A stretch of DNA of 64,000 bases from Molossus alvarezi (GCA_037176705.1 CM073886.1:5580001-5644000), one strand, 5' to 3'. Positions 35,103 to 47,051 are shown, counted from the first letter of the stretch. Numbers and translations: made by a program. Notes: generated by a model from the letters alone, not told the origin.

Positions 35103-38100
35103 CATTCAGGACACACAATCTAGCTGAACAGAAGTCCTACAGTTAAAGATATAAAAAAGAAGACACATCAATACTAGTAGAAGGGCAGGAGACACAGAAG
35201 GGGCTGGTCCCAAGCTAAAAACTAGGAGGGATATCTTGGCTGCAGAGCCCTAAGGAGCAAGGGGTCCCAGACCAACATCAGAACCCCCAACTTAGGGTTC
35301 CAGTGCCAGGAAGAGAAGTCCCCATAACTTCCGGCTGTAAAAACCAGATTGTGACTGGGTGAACAGGATTTCTAGAGTCCTAGGTATTCCTCTTACAGGG
35401 CCCCTACATGGATTTAATCAGACTCATTCGCTCTTAGCTCCAGAGCTAGCACAGCAGCTGGAAAAGCACCAGGGACATATGGGAAGGACTGAGGTGTGTG
35501 ACATCAGGGCAAGGGATAGGGGGACAGCTTTCTTCCAGAGAGTTCTAGCAGAGGCCATTATTTCTTTTCTGAGCCCTCCCACACTGAGTACCATATGTGA
35601 GTCTTCATCAACCTGGCTCACACTGTTCACCCCGCCCTGGTGATTCCCTGAGACCCCACCCAACTTTAGGGCCCACCCAAGCCACTTCCAGTGGCTTTTC
35701 CATACAAACAGCCTGTCTTGGCTCATGCTTCAGACTTTCCCAAAATCTCTCAAACAAACAGCATCTGGCCTGGGCATGCCCAATACCTCTCACTAAGTGA
35801 CACCTGGCCTGGCATTAGCAACAGCCAGTCTTGGTTCATAGCTTGGCTCTCCTGGGCACCTCCAAGCCCATCACAGGTAGCAGTATTCTGCAGATCACTC
35901 TGTAGCTCATGCGGGGAGGCCCTGGGCAGGACACAGGTGGTGGCTGACCTTGCACCTCCCAGGAGGCCCAGAGACAGTCCACCCAGTGGTCAGCTTCAGC
36001 CCATGCCATATTACAACCCAACACCACCGTGGGCGACCCACTCAAGCAGGAGACTCAGCTGGCACCAAAGCCCCATTGAAACAAGTCCTGCTCCGTGGGG
36101 TCTGAGCCAGTACAGCAGCTCCTCTGCTATAGTCAGAGCCGGTCCTCGCAGTTCATCAACCTGGGGACCAATCCCCGAGTGATGTGCCAACAGAAGGGTG
36201 CACACAGTCAACACAGAGGGAGTACCTGGGGCACCCAGCTCAGGTGACTGGGGAGGCTGTGCCACTGTACCCTACAGGACACCTACTACACAAGGCCACT
36301 CTACTAAGTTCAGGAGACACAGCAGCTCTATCTAATACATAGAAACAAACACAGGCAAGCAGCCAAAATGAGGAGACAAAGAAATGTGTCCCAAATGAAG
36401 AAACAGGAGAAATCTCCAGGAAAAAATAAATAAATAAATAAAATGGTGGCAAGCAAACTACCAGATATAGAGTTCAAAGCAATGGTTACAAGGAAGCTCA
36501 CTGATAGACATGTATAGACATAGTGAGAACTTCAACAGCATAAAAAAGGACATGAAAACCATAAAAAAGAATCTGTCAGAAATGAAGGATACACTAACTG
36601 AAATGAAGAGTAAGTTACAGGAAATCAACAGTGGAGTGGATGAAGCAGAGAATCAAATCAGTGATTTGAAATATAAGGAAGCAGACAACACCCTATCAGA
36701 ACAGCAAAAAGAAAAAAGAATTTTAAAGAAATGAGGACAGTGTAAGGAGCATCTGGGACAACTTCAAGCACACCAACATTCCCATCATGGGGTGCTGGAA
36801 GGAGAAGAGAGAGAGCAATAAACTGAAAATCTATTTGAAAAAATAATGACAAAAACTTTCCTAACCTGGTGAAGGAAATAGACATACACGTCCAGGAAGC
36901 ACAGAGTCCCCCACAAAATGAACCCAGAGAGGCACACATCAAAATACATTATAATTAAAATGCAAAAGGTTAAAGACAGAGAATCTTAAAAGCATTAAGA
37001 GAAAAGCAGATAGTTACCTACAAGGGAACTCCCATTAAGACTGTCAGCTGATTTCTCAACAGAAACTTTGCAGGCCAGAAGGGAGTGGCAAGAAATATTC
37101 AAAGTGATGCAAAGCAAGACCCTATAACCAAGATTACTCTACCCAGCAAGACTATCATTTAGAATCAAAGGACAGATAAAGAGCATCCTAGACAAGAAAA
37201 AGCTAAAGGAGTTCATCACCACCAAACCAGTATTACAAGAAATGTTAAAGGGCCTTAAGAAGAAGAAAACAAATGATCAAACATATGAATAATAAAATGG
37301 CAATAAATACATGTCTATCAACAATTACTATAAATGCAAATGGATTAAATGCTCCAATCAAAAGACTGAATGGTTAAAAAAAAAAGATCCTTACATATGC
37401 TATCTACAAGAGACTCACTTCAGATCAAAAAACACACACAAACTAAAAGTAAAGGAATGAAAAAGATATTTTATAAAAATGGTAAACAAAACAAAAAAGC
37501 TAGGGTAACAATACTTGCATCAGACAAAAAAGACTTTAAAACAAAGGCTATAACAAGAGACAAAGACGGACCCAGCAACTCCAATTCTGTGTATTTATCC
37601 ATAGAAACCCAAAAGACTAAAACAAAATGATATATGCATCCCAATGTTCATTGCAGCATTATTTCAATAGCCAAGATATGGAAGCAACCTAAGTGTCCAT
37701 TAGTAGATAAGTAGATAAGTAACAGGTGGGATATATATATAATGAAATGTAATTCAGCCATAAAAAAAGAATGACACTTGTCATCTGCAACAACATAGAC
37801 GCACTTAGAGGTATTGTGCTGAGTGAAGTAAGTAAAAGACAAATGCCAGATAATTTCACTGATATGTGGAATTAAAAAAACAAAAACAAAATAGCCCTGG
37901 CCAGTCTGGCTCAGTGGTTTGAGCATCGGCCTGCGGACCAGAGAGTCCCGGGTTCAGTTCCCGCTAAGGGCACGTACCTCAGTTCCAGTTTGTCCCTGGC
38001 CTCGGTTGGGGTCGTGTGGGTGGCAACCATTTGAAGTGTCTCTCTCATGTCGATGTTGCTCTCTCTCTCTCTTCCTCCCTCTCTACCTCCCGCTCTATCT

Positions 38101-38488
38101 GAAGATAAATGCAAAAAAGTCCTCAAGTGAGGATAAAAACAATTTTTTTAAATTAAAAAAAATAAATGAACAAGCAGAACACGAAAAGACTCATAAAACA
38201 GAGAGCATTTTGACGGTTACCAGATAAGAGAGGGGTTGGAGGGATGAGTAAGAAAGATGATGAGATTTAAAAGTACAGATTAGTAGTTAATTAGTAGTTA
38301 CAGAACAGTCATGGGTATATAAAGCACAGCATAGGAATATAGTCATAATATAGTTATAATATTGTTATAACTATATATAGTATCAGATGTGTACTAGATT
38401 TATTTAGGTGACCACTTCATAAGTTATATAATGTCTAATCATGGTGTCATACACCCGAAACTAATATAATATTATACATAAACTGTAA
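35103..38488 (+). mobile_element. L1 with most of ORF2 deleted (half-L1-like)
   Basis: Order: 5' UTR (from about 35103), ORF1 (coiled-coil piece with MKDTLTEMKSKLQEINSG at about 36580, C-terminal part to about 37265), the start of ORF2 (about 37295-37567), then a jump to the L1 3' end (GACCCAGCAACTCC and later ATTATACATAAACTGTAATTTT). The reverse transcriptase is absent. A VES SINE sits at 37894-38150. An alternative is that the 34797-35102 fragment and the 3' end are one older L1 that was split by a half-L1. Confidence 0.7.
37894..38150 (+). mobile_element. VES SINE
   Basis: Head GCCCTGGCCAGTCTGGCTCAG, GGGTTCAGTTCCCGC, TC block, GTCCTCAAGTGAGGATAAA tail. The right limit is approximate because the flanks are A-rich. 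Confidence 0.9.
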
Positions 38489-38490
38489 TT

Positions 38491-38708
38491 TTTTAAAATA
38501 TTTTTTATTTATTGATTGGAGAGAGAGAGGAAGGGAGAGGAAGAGAGAGATAGAAACATCGATAAGAGAAAACATCGACTGGCCACCTCCTTCATGCCCC
38601 AATTGGAGATTGGGCCCACAATCTGGGCATGTGCACTGACCAGGAATCAAACTGGCAACCTCTTGGTGCATGGGTCAACACTCAACCAGTGTGCCACACC
38701 AGCCGGGC
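38491..38708 (-). mobile_element. VES SINE, reverse orientation
   Basis: Starts TTTTAAAATATTTTTTATTT, ATTGATTGGAGAGAGAGAGG, ends ACACCAGCCGGGC. Sits at the 3' end of the preceding L1. Confidence 0.88.
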
Positions 38709-38992
38709 TAAATTGCAAATTTTTTTTTTTTTTTTTAAAGATACTATCATGAAAGTAAAAAGATAACCCACAGAATGTGAGAAAATAATTGTAATCATAT
38801 ATCTGATAAGTGTCTAGTACCTAGCATATATAAAGAACTCTTACACCTTAACAACAAAAAGACAAACAACCCAATTTAAAAATAGAGAACTTGAATAGAT
38901 ATTTCTCTAAAGAGGATACATAATCAACAACCATATGAAAAGATAATCAACATCATATAGCATTAGAAAAATGACAACAAAAATCACAATGA

Positions 38993-39240
38993 GCCCTGGC
39001 CAGTGTTGCACAGCGGTTACTGTCAGCCCACAAACTAAAGGAACTCGGGTTTGATTCTGGTCAAGGGCATGTACCTGTGTTGCAGGTTTGATCCCCAGCC
39101 CTGTTCAGGGCATGTGAAGGAGGCAACCTATCGATGTATCTCTCTCACATCAATGTCTCTGTCTCTCTGTCTCTTTTTCTCCCCTCCCTCCCTCTAAAAA
39201 TCAATGTGAGGATTAACAAAACAAAAACAAAATAAAACAA
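38993..39240 (+). mobile_element. VES SINE
   Basis: Head GCCCTGGCCAGTGTTGCACAG, TCTCTGTCTCTC block, AATGTGAGGATTAAC tail. Flanks ACAAAAATCACAATGAG / ACAAAAATACAATGAG form the duplication. Confidence 0.9.
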
Positions 39241-39297
39241 ACAAAAATACAATGAGATACCACTTGACACCCACTAGGATGGCCACAATCAGAAAAT

Positions 39298-39493
39298 AGC
39301 ACAGCTGGTGCGGCTCAGTGGATTGAGCATCGTCCCATGGACTGAGAGGTTCCAGTTCAATTCCCACTCAGGGCACATGCCCAGGTTTCGGGCTCGATCC
39401 CCAGTAGGGGGCATGCAGGAGGCAGCCGATGGATGTTTCTCTCACACATCAATGTTTCTCTCTCTCCCTAAAAAATCAATAAAAAATATTTTT
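39298..39493 (+). mobile_element. VES SINE (older of a pair)
   Basis: CAGCTGGTGCGGCTCAG head, GGCATGCAGGAGGCAGCCGAT, AATCAATAAAAAATATTTTT tail. With the next SINE it is enclosed by AGAAAAT at 39291-39297 and 39773-39779. Confidence 0.88.
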
Positions 39494-39652
39494 AGCCCTG
39501 GCCAGTTTGGCTAAGCAGTTAGAGCATCGGTCTGCAGTCCAGAGAGACCCAGGTTCAGTTCTGCTAAGGGCACGTACCTCGGTTGCGGTTTATCCCCAGC
39601 CCTGGTTGGGTTGTGCAGGTGGCAGCCACTCGATGTGTCCCTTTCATGTTGC

Positions 39653-39688
<36 letters not shown>

Positions 39689-39772
39689 TCTCTCCCTCTC
39701 CCACTCTATCTGAACAAATAATGAAAAAATGTCCTCAGGTGAGGATTAAAAAAAAAAATTTTTTTTTTAAAA
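39494..39772 (+). mobile_element. VES SINE (younger of a pair), with a TC microsatellite
   Basis: Head GCCCTGGCCAGTTTGGCTAAG, a pure TC run at about 39657-39684, ATGTCCTCAGGTGAGGATTA tail. It inserted in the A-rich tail of the preceding SINE. Confidence 0.9.
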
Positions 39773-39964
39773 AGAAAATTAGAAATGTTGGCAAGAATGA
39801 GGAGAAACTGTAACCCTCATATATTGTTGGTAGAAATAAAAATAATGCAGCTGCTGTGGAAAACAATTTGGCAGTTCCTCAGAAAATTAAACAGAGAATT
39901 ATCATATGACCTAGCATTTCCACTCCTAGGTATATATCCCAAAAGAAATGAAAACAGGCTATTC

Positions 39965-40192
39965 TTTTTTTTTTATTCCTCACCCGAGAATATTTTTTTC
40001 TATTTATCATCTGAGAGAGTGGAAGGGAGGGGGAGAGAGAGAGAGAGAGACATCGATGTGATAGAGCCACATCTACTGGTTGCCTCCCACACAACCTGAC
40101 CAGAGCCACAACCCAGGTACAGGCCCTTGACCGGAATCAAACCCGCAACTCTCTGGCCGATGCTCTAACTACTGAGCAAAACCAGCCAGGGC
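39965..40192 (-). mobile_element. VES SINE, reverse orientation
   Basis: Poly-T, TTATTCCTCACCCGAGAATAT, CCGGAATCAAACCC, ends ACCAGCCAGGGC. It probably landed in the poly-T end of the half-L1-like element that follows. Confidence 0.88.
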
Positions 40193-42836
40193 TTCTCTTT
40201 TTTTTATTGAATCTTTATTGTTCAAAGTATTACAGATGTTCCCCCCTTTTCCCCACATTGACCCCTTCCACTCTATGACTATTCTGCAACAACCAATTTG
40301 TACTTCTTAACCCCTTCACCTTTTTCACCATTCCCCCAATGGCCCCCCTCCCATCTGGCAACCACCAAAAAAACTTCTCTGTATATATGAGTCTATTTCT
40401 GTTCTGCTGTTCATTTTGTTTGTTGATTCAATTGTTGGTATGTATATATTGCCATTTTATTATCCATATTTTTATTCTTCCTTCTTTCTTCCTCCTTCTT
40501 CCTCTTCCTCCTTCTTCCTCTTCCTTCTTCATCCTCCTCCTCCTCCTCCTCCTCCTCCTTCTTCTTCTTTCTCCCTCCCCTGTCCTCCTCCTCCTCTTTC
40601 TCTTCTTCTTCTTCTAGAAGACCCTTTAACATTTCTTGTAATACTGGTTTGGTGATGATGAACTTCTTTAGCTTTTTCTTGTCTTGGAAGCTCTTTATAT
40701 GTCCACCAATTCTAAATGATAGCCTTGCGGGATAGAGTAATATCGGTCGTAGGTCCTTGCTTTTCATCACTTTGAATATTTCCTGCAACCCTCTTCTGGC
40801 CTGCAAAGTTTCTTTTAAGAAATCAGCTGACAGTCATGGGAGCTCCCTTGGTGGTAACTAACTGCTTTTCTCTTGCTGCCTTTAACACTTTCTGTTTGTC
40901 TTTAACCTTTTACATTTTAATGATGATGTGTCTTGGTGTGGGCCTTTTTGGGTTCATCTTGATGGGAACTCTCTGCACTTCCTGGACTTGTATGTCTATT
41001 TCCATCATCAAGTTAAGGAAGTTTTCTGTTATTATTTTTTCAAATAGATTTTCAATTTCTTGCTCTCTCTTCTCCTTCCAGCACCTCCATGGTATGCTCA
41101 AAGTTGTCCCAGAGTCTCCTTACTCTATCCTCATTTTCTTTTATTACTTTTTCTTTTTGCTGTTCTGATAGGGTGTTTTTTGCTTCCTTATATTCCAAAT
41201 CGATGGTTTTAATTCTTAGCTTCAACCTACTCTACTGTTGATTCCCTGTAACTTATTCTTTATTTCAGTTAGTGCATCCTTCATTTCTGACTAGTTCTTT
41301 TATGCTCTTAAGGTCCTCACTAAGTTCCCTGAGCATCCTTTTAACCAGTATTTTAAACTCTGCATCTAGTAGTTTGCTTGTCTCCATTTTGTTTAGTTCT
41401 TTTTCTGAAATTTGGCTTTCATTTGGGACGTGTTTCTTTGTCCACTTATTTTGCCTGCCTCCCCATGTTTGTTTCTATGTATTAGGTAGAGCTGCTATGT
41501 CTCCTAGGCTTGGTAGGGTGGCCAAATTTAGTAGATGTCCCATAGGGTCCAGTGGCACAGTATCCCTGATCACCCTAGTTGGGCACTGGAGATGTACACT
41601 CTGTGTGGGCTGTACACCCCTGTTGTAATTGAGTCTTGATTGTTACTGGCACACCAATGGGAGGATTTACTCACGTTGATCAGCTGCAACAACTGGCTGT
41701 GACCACTGACCACCGACCTAACCACCTCGGAGGATCAGCTGTGCAGGGGCTCACCACACAGAGCCAGACTTACTCAGCAGAGCTCTTGAGTGTGTCACTT
41801 GTGGAGGGTTTTGGGTGATGGTGCTTTGACATGGTCTGAAGCTGCCCACTGGGTGTGCTGCCTCTGGGGCCTCCCAGGAGGTGTAAGTCAAGGTCAGCCA
41901 CTACCTGCATTCTACCAGGCTGCTTCTTGTGCTGGGCTTAGAGGTGCCCAGGCAACGCCAAGCTGTGAACCAAGGCTGGCTGCTCCTAGTGCCGGACCTG
42001 TGGCCATTTACTGAGAGGTATGGAGCTCGCTGAGGCCAGATGCTGCCTGTTTAAGAGATTTTAGGAAACTCTGCAGCATGAGCAGGCCATTCCTATGGAA
42101 AAGCCACTGGAAACAGCTTGGGTGGGCATACAAGTTGGGTGAGGGAGGATTTCAGAGAATCAGCAGGGTGGGGCAAACAGTGTAAGTCAGGATGATGGAG
42201 TCTCTGCTATGGTGCTGTCTGCTGGCTCTGTGGGTGAAGGACTCATCAAAAGAACAATGGCCTCTGCCAGCACTTCTGCCCAGGAGAAAGCTGCCCCTCA
42301 GGCTCTCACCCTGATGCCAAATAATTCAGTTCCTCCCCATATGTCTTTGGTGTCTTTCAAGCTGTTGCCCCTGCCCTGGAGCTCAGAGGGAGTGAGCCCA
42401 AGTAAATCCAAGTGTGGGCCATTTAAGAGGAGCTGCCTGGGACTCCAACAGCCTCATCCTCCCTCAGCCTCAATTCCCACTGGTTTTTACAGCTAGAAGT
42501 TATGGGGACTTCTCTTCCTGGCACTGCAATCCTGAGCTGGGGGGCCTGGTGTGGGACGAAGACCTCTTGCTCCTCAGGGAGAACCTCCACAGCCAAGATA
42601 TCCCTCCTGATTTTTATCCATCATATGAAGGTGTGGGCCCAGCCTTTCTGCATCTCTGCCCCTCCTACCAGTCTCAATGTGGCTCTTCTTTAATTTTGTA
42701 GTTGTAGGACTTCCATTCAGCTTGACTTCAGGTGGTTCTGAACGACAGTTGTTCTGCAGCTTAGTTGTAAGTTTGATGTGGTTGTGGGAAAGGCTGAGAA
42801 CTTGTTTACCTACAATGCCACCTTGACCAGAAGTCC
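40193..42836 (-). mobile_element. Half-L1-like element (5' UTR, ORF1, 3' UTR, no ORF2)
   Basis: Read on the minus strand it begins GGACTTCTGGTCAAGGTGGC, the L1 5' end. It goes through the 5' UTR and ORF1 (about 41370-40620), an inter-region purine microsatellite, a 3' UTR and a poly(A) ending at about 40193-40210 (poly-T on plus). There is no endonuclease or reverse transcriptase. The size, about 2.6 kb, and order fit HAL1-type nonautonomous L1 derivatives; this family name is from memory. ORF1 has stops. Confidence 0.7.
40485..40620. repeat. CTT/CTCC (GAA/GGAG) microsatellite cluster
   Basis: A 130-bp polypyrimidine tract on plus, right after the ORF1 end of the half-L1-like element. The facing copy has only AAGAAGAAGAAAAC here, so the tract grew from a short A/G seed. 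Confidence 0.9.
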
Positions 42837-43681
42837 GAAAGCATTTTATTCAAACAAATACTTATACATGACTGGTCACAACTTCACTGCTTCATAATGG
42901 CTAATGGTAGAAACACCCCAAATGTCTATCAATGGATAAATGGATGAACAAAATGTGGTATATACATATAATGGAATATATTCAGCCATAAAAAGGAATG
43001 AAGGACTGATACACACTGCAACATGGATGAGCCTTGAAACAGAATACCAAGGGAAAGAAGTCATTCACAACAGGTCACATGCTATATGATTCCATTCATG
43101 TCTAGATGAGGGAAATGTACAGAAAGTGATTGCTTAGGACTGGGGTGGGAAAGGATAAGGGATGGGGTGGGGAGCAGGGGTTCTTAGAGAGACAAAGAGG
43201 GAGCTAATGAGACAGAAGATGGGGATATAAGTTCTCAGCAAACAAAAGGGAAAGTTAAAAGCATGTGACATGTTTATGTCAGATTTCTTAAAAGAAAATA
43301 TCAAGAAAATGTTTCTACATTAAGGACTTTAGAATTTAGACACTGGGCATCAGAGCTGGTAAGCAAAATACCCCCAAAAAAATTTTACAGCAATAAATAA
43401 AGAAATAAATAGAGTGCTGTTTTAAGATGCCAAGGAGGCTACTTAAGAAAGGAAAGTCCCAGAAATGTTAGAAATTAAGGAAATATCCTTGCCTAAAGCA
43501 GTAAGCACTGTCCTCTTCCAGAAAATATGTTACCATAAAATTTATACCATTAGAAAAACATGTGTTTTGTGTATCTTACAATTTAAAAAATTACACCATC
43601 TTATAACATACATCTAAAGGCCAGACAGTGGCTGGACCACAAACCTATTATGTGGCATTATGGAAATAGATGCTCATTTAC

Positions 43682-43826
43682 CTCTCTGACTGAGAATTCC
43701 TTCAGGCCTGAATATTTCTGGAGTCTCAAAGGCAAAAATGCAGTCGCTTTCATGCACTGTTTCCAGGTCATCTGTGTCACAAAAGGAACGGTGGAACCCA
43801 TCATAGTACATTTCTGTTAACACAAT
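43682..43826 (-). CDS. USP31: USP31 coding exon 6
   Basis: Acceptor TTAG at 43827-43830, donor GTAAAT at 43676-43681. 48 codons plus one base: IVLTEMYYDGFHRSFCDTDD through EGILSQR(G). It lies in the insert between the CxxC pairs; the acceptor is preceded by a short T-run. The residues are identical to recalled human USP31. Confidence 0.97.
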
Positions 43827-44104
43827 CTAAAAATGGGAAAAATGTAAACAGTTGGACAAGCAGGAAGTCAGTATGAATAGATCTCCTAATTTGTCACAAA
43901 TTTCCCCAAACCACCAGGACCTAACCTGTGAGGGATCTAACACCTGTCTCAGAGCTCACAGTATTTGCCTTTAAGAAGAGAATCCTGGCAGCACAACGTC
44001 CTTTGAAACTGACAAGCAATATACTCTGCTCTCAGAGCCTATGGCATTAAGTCCAGCGTTCTTCCAAGTTCTGGTGGAGAAGAGACCCAGGAGATCAGAA
44101 TGTG

Positions 44105-44235
44105 TGTCCTTGTTTCATAGGGGAAGAAACTAAAGAGAAGGCAGAGTGACCTGCCTGAGGTAATACAACTATTCAGTCTCATGGCAAGGACGGAGTCCAC
44201 ATATGACTCTAAGACTTGCTCCTATATCACTAAAT
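44105..44235 (-). repeat. MIR SINE relic
   Basis: GGGGAAGAAACTAAAGAGAAGG, GTGACCTGCCTGAGGTAATACAACT and GGACGGAGTCCACATATGACTC follow the MIR core on the minus strand. Confidence 0.55.
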
Positions 44236-44689
44236 GTTCTTCTTTCCAGATTAAAAAATGTCAAATAACCATCAATACTTGTATTAGAAAAAAAAAAATG
44301 AAATCAACGCAAATGTCCAACAATAGGAACTAGTTAAATATAGTATAGCCTTACTGGAATTATAAAGCTATTACAAAGACTGAGCTACAAATATTTGCAC
44401 TAATATTAAAAAAAAATCTCCTAAATAAGTAAGAATCAAGGTAAAGAACAATGTGAGTTCATTTTTATAAAATAGTAAATATAGTATAGGCACAGGAAAA
44501 AATAGGAATGAATGTACAACATAATATTACAGTTAGTAAACCGTAGTTCTAAGATATTTAATATGAGATACTTTCTAAGTTTCGTTTTTGAAATGGTTGA
44601 GTATTGCACAGTAAAACAGAAAAACAGAAGATGGATAAAAACAATGGAGACATTTAGAGACTTCGCTGCGTGCTCAACAGCACTGTCTA

Positions 44690-44800
44690 GTGAAAAAGCA
44701 CTGCACTGGGCATGAGGAGGTCCTAGCCCCAGCCTGCCACCAACCAGCCCTGTGACCCTGAACAAGTCACATGATTTCTGGGGGCCTCCTTCATATGAGG
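44690..44800 (+). repeat. MIR SINE relic
   Basis: AAAGCACTGCACTGGGCATGAGG, CTGCCACCAACCAGCCCTGTGACC, GAACAAGTCACATGATTTCTGGGGGCC: MIR on the plus strand. Confidence 0.65.
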
Positions 44801-45475
44801 GTTTACACTGGACCCATGAGGTTCCTTTTATGAACACAAACATAATACGAGTCTATGAGGTAAAAAGGGCTGGTGCCATAGTCCACAAACAGTCCAAGGA
44901 AAATACTCCTGGCACATTTCCCGTTTAATGATTTTAATGACCATGTTGTTACTCTGCAGGTGAACATGCAAATATAATTCACTTTCTCCAAGTTGAGGTC
45001 AAAACAAACTTATAATTATATCACTCATTCAAACCGCATGAAAAAAGAACCAGACCGCACTGAGAACTTTAAAGAGACAACCAGATTTGCCTTGGACACA
45101 CACCTAAGCCTCCCTCCTCTGTCTTTCCCCTCATCCTGAAGGAAAATAAATCAAATCAATGAGCTCTTAAGAGTAAGGAAAAACGTGAACGCTATGAATG
45201 TGCCAGTGCTGGGCCTATGAAGATGCACCATATTTGCTTCTTAGGGCAATGCTGCTAACGGTATTTGTTTTACTGTGGTAACTTCCCAAATGAGGTGTCA
45301 GCAGCCAAAGTACATGACCCCTTTACTATGCAAGTATGGCAGCTTCCACAAGTGATACAGGGACAAGCAACTCAGTCACTGAATCATCTTTCCTTAGTAA
45401 ATCCTAAGTAGGGAACATTTTTCCAAATAAAATCATAATAGTGAACTGAGTAAAGAATGTATACAAAAATACATT

Positions 45476-45570
45476 CCTGGCCGGTTTGGCTCAGTGGTGG
45501 AGCATCAGCCTGTGGACCAGAGCGTCCCGGGTTCGGTTCCCACTAGCAGCACATACCAAAAAACAAAAAA
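45476..45570 (+). mobile_element. Short head-only VES-related SINE
   Basis: CCTGGCCGGTTTGGCTCAG, GGGTTCGGTTCCCACTAGCAGCAC and ATACC plus an A-run. No TC tail. Confidence 0.88.
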
Positions 45571-45647
45571 TGTCAAGTCACAAACAGGTCAAACGTATTT
45601 TGGGCCAGTTTAAATATCAAAAATTTAGCCTAAAAAGCAAGTTGCGT

Positions 45648-45665
45648 GGGGGGGGGGGGGGGGGG
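45648..45665. repeat. Poly-G tract (18 G)
   Basis: An uninterrupted run of 18 G, unusual outside L1 3' ends here. Confidence 0.9.
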
Positions 45666-46153
45666 TTACAGCATACAACTTCCTTTCTCTTATCTAAATA
45701 AGGTAAGAGACTGGTCCAGCTGTAACCAGAGAACAAACAGAACTGAGCATCTATGTGCAGGAATTAGCCAGATGCCCATTCTAATCATCACGATGGGAAG
45801 GTTTTCAAGAGGTGCTGCTCAGGTTCCCTAAGCCTCTTTGACTTTCAAATACCACGGGAATGCTCTCCCCCATAAGCCTCCACAGGGATGATTTAAGGGG
45901 GCTAAGTAATTATACTTTATAAAGTCACAGCTTTTCCTCTTGAAAATGTATACACACTTAAATGATACATGAAAAAGTTTTGTGTACATTCTTCTCCTCT
46001 GGGTCTTAATTTCCCTTTTCCTCAACCCAGAAGCAACTGGTTTGACTTTTCTATCTAACCATATTTGGCAGAGAACTGTTAAAAAAATTCCAGGAGAACA
46101 AAAAGCCACACTTCCGTGGCTCCTTGTGTAATCAGGGTTAGCAGGCGTACTAC

Positions 46154-46289
46154 CTGATCAGTGGGGATCTTTGTTTCCATAGACACTGCCTCCCGAAGCC
46201 TGGCGACAGTCCCAGACAGGGGCACGGCCACGCCAATCCTCATGCAGTGAGAACACTTTCCTTGATACACTACGGTGACATAGAGAGGC
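46154..46289 (-). CDS. USP31: USP31 coding exon 5
   Basis: Acceptor ACAG at 46290-46293, donor GTAGTA at 46148-46153. One base completes Arg, then 45 codons: PLYVTVVYQGKCSHCMRIGV through KIPTDQ. It continues the catalytic core directly after the first CxxC. CSHC in GKCSHCMRIGV is an additional CxxC. VAVPLSGTVARLREAVSMET resembles the start of a ubiquitin-like fold (inference). Confidence 0.97.
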
Positions 46290-46868
46290 CTGTACAGATC
46301 AAAGTCAGATCTTCTTATTAGTTGCTTATTTCAACTAAAATGCAGAAGCAAGATAAACCTGATTGGAAATCAATGTAAAACTGAAGCTAACCCACACCTT
46401 TATTTAGAAGCCAAACAGAAAAACTCATTTGGACCTAAGTAAAACTATCAAACAATAATCAAGAGATCTCTGGAAAAGGTAAGTTTCAATAAAACAAAAA
46501 TATAACATATCAATACTTGGTTCTGTGCTTTGTATTTCCTTAAAACAGCGTAACTCCTGAAAATGTTGAGGGACAGTTCAAATAAAGCAATTAACTGAAA
46601 GTGCAATGTGAGGCCTCTAGAGGATCTAGAAGGCACCCAACCACCTTTCCCCTTCCCCCACGCTGTGGATGGACGACCAACTGAATACACATACCTGTCC
46701 CATGCACCCTGCAAACTCAGACAGGCATTTATAAATTTCTGTAAGGTTTTAACAATGCCTGGATTCAATGTATCCTTAATCCCATTACTCGTCTAAATAA
46801 GTAAGACCTTCTAAGAGCCTATAGAGAAAAAGGAACACATAGGACCCACCTTAAAAACCTGTTCTTAC
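46290..46868 (-). other. USP31 intron 4
   Basis: No repeat or gene recognised. Confidence 0.8.
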
Positions 46869-46961
46869 CTTGTGTGGGGTAGAGGAATTGGCAAAGAAAT
46901 GCAGAGGAAAGGGTCAAAGGTGTTGCTCTGCTTCTGACAGTGAGGGCATGTCAAAGAAGAT
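46869..46961 (-). CDS. USP31: USP31 coding exon 4 (first CxxC of the USP zinc site)
   Basis: Acceptor AG at 46962-46963, donor GTAAGA at 46863-46868. One base completes Arg, then 30 codons: SSLTCPHCQKQSNTFDPFLC through LPHT(R). TCPHC is the first zinc CxxC of the USP fingers, and NTFDPFLCISLPIP is the strongly conserved following strand. Confidence 0.97.
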
Positions 46962-47051
46962 CTTCAAAAACAAAAAGGTAAGACACCCACATTAAGATCA
47001 CCTACAACTACATAAGCAAACAACATAAAGGGAAATTTAATTTGCTCATAC
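46962..47051 (-). other. USP31 intron 3 (very short, 90 bp)
   Basis: GTATGA donor at 47046-47051, AAG acceptor at 46962-46964. At 90 bp it is near the lower limit for mammalian introns and is far shorter than the others. Confidence 0.93.

Larger units (their letters stand above)
38740..43240 (+). mobile_element. Old L1 3' part, repeatedly interrupted
   Basis: Pieces at about 38740-38992, 39241-39297, 39773-39964 and 42838-43240 read as one colinear old L1 ORF2 C-terminal and 3' region (CACTTGACACCCACTAGGATGG, GCATTTCCACTCCTAGG, TATATACATATAATGGAATA, CATGCTATATGATTCC). SINEs and the half-L1-like element between them are later insertions. Confidence 0.75.
43827..46153 (-). other. USP31 intron 5
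   Basis: Carries two MIR relics (44105-44235, 44690-44800), a short head-only SINE (45476-45570) and an 18-bp poly-G run. The rest is not recognised. Confidence 0.82.

Noticed and set aside
40416..40655. Pro/Ser and Leu-rich ORFs, and the Glu/Lys-rich ORF on the other strand
   Set aside because: They are translations of the CTT/CTCC microsatellite.
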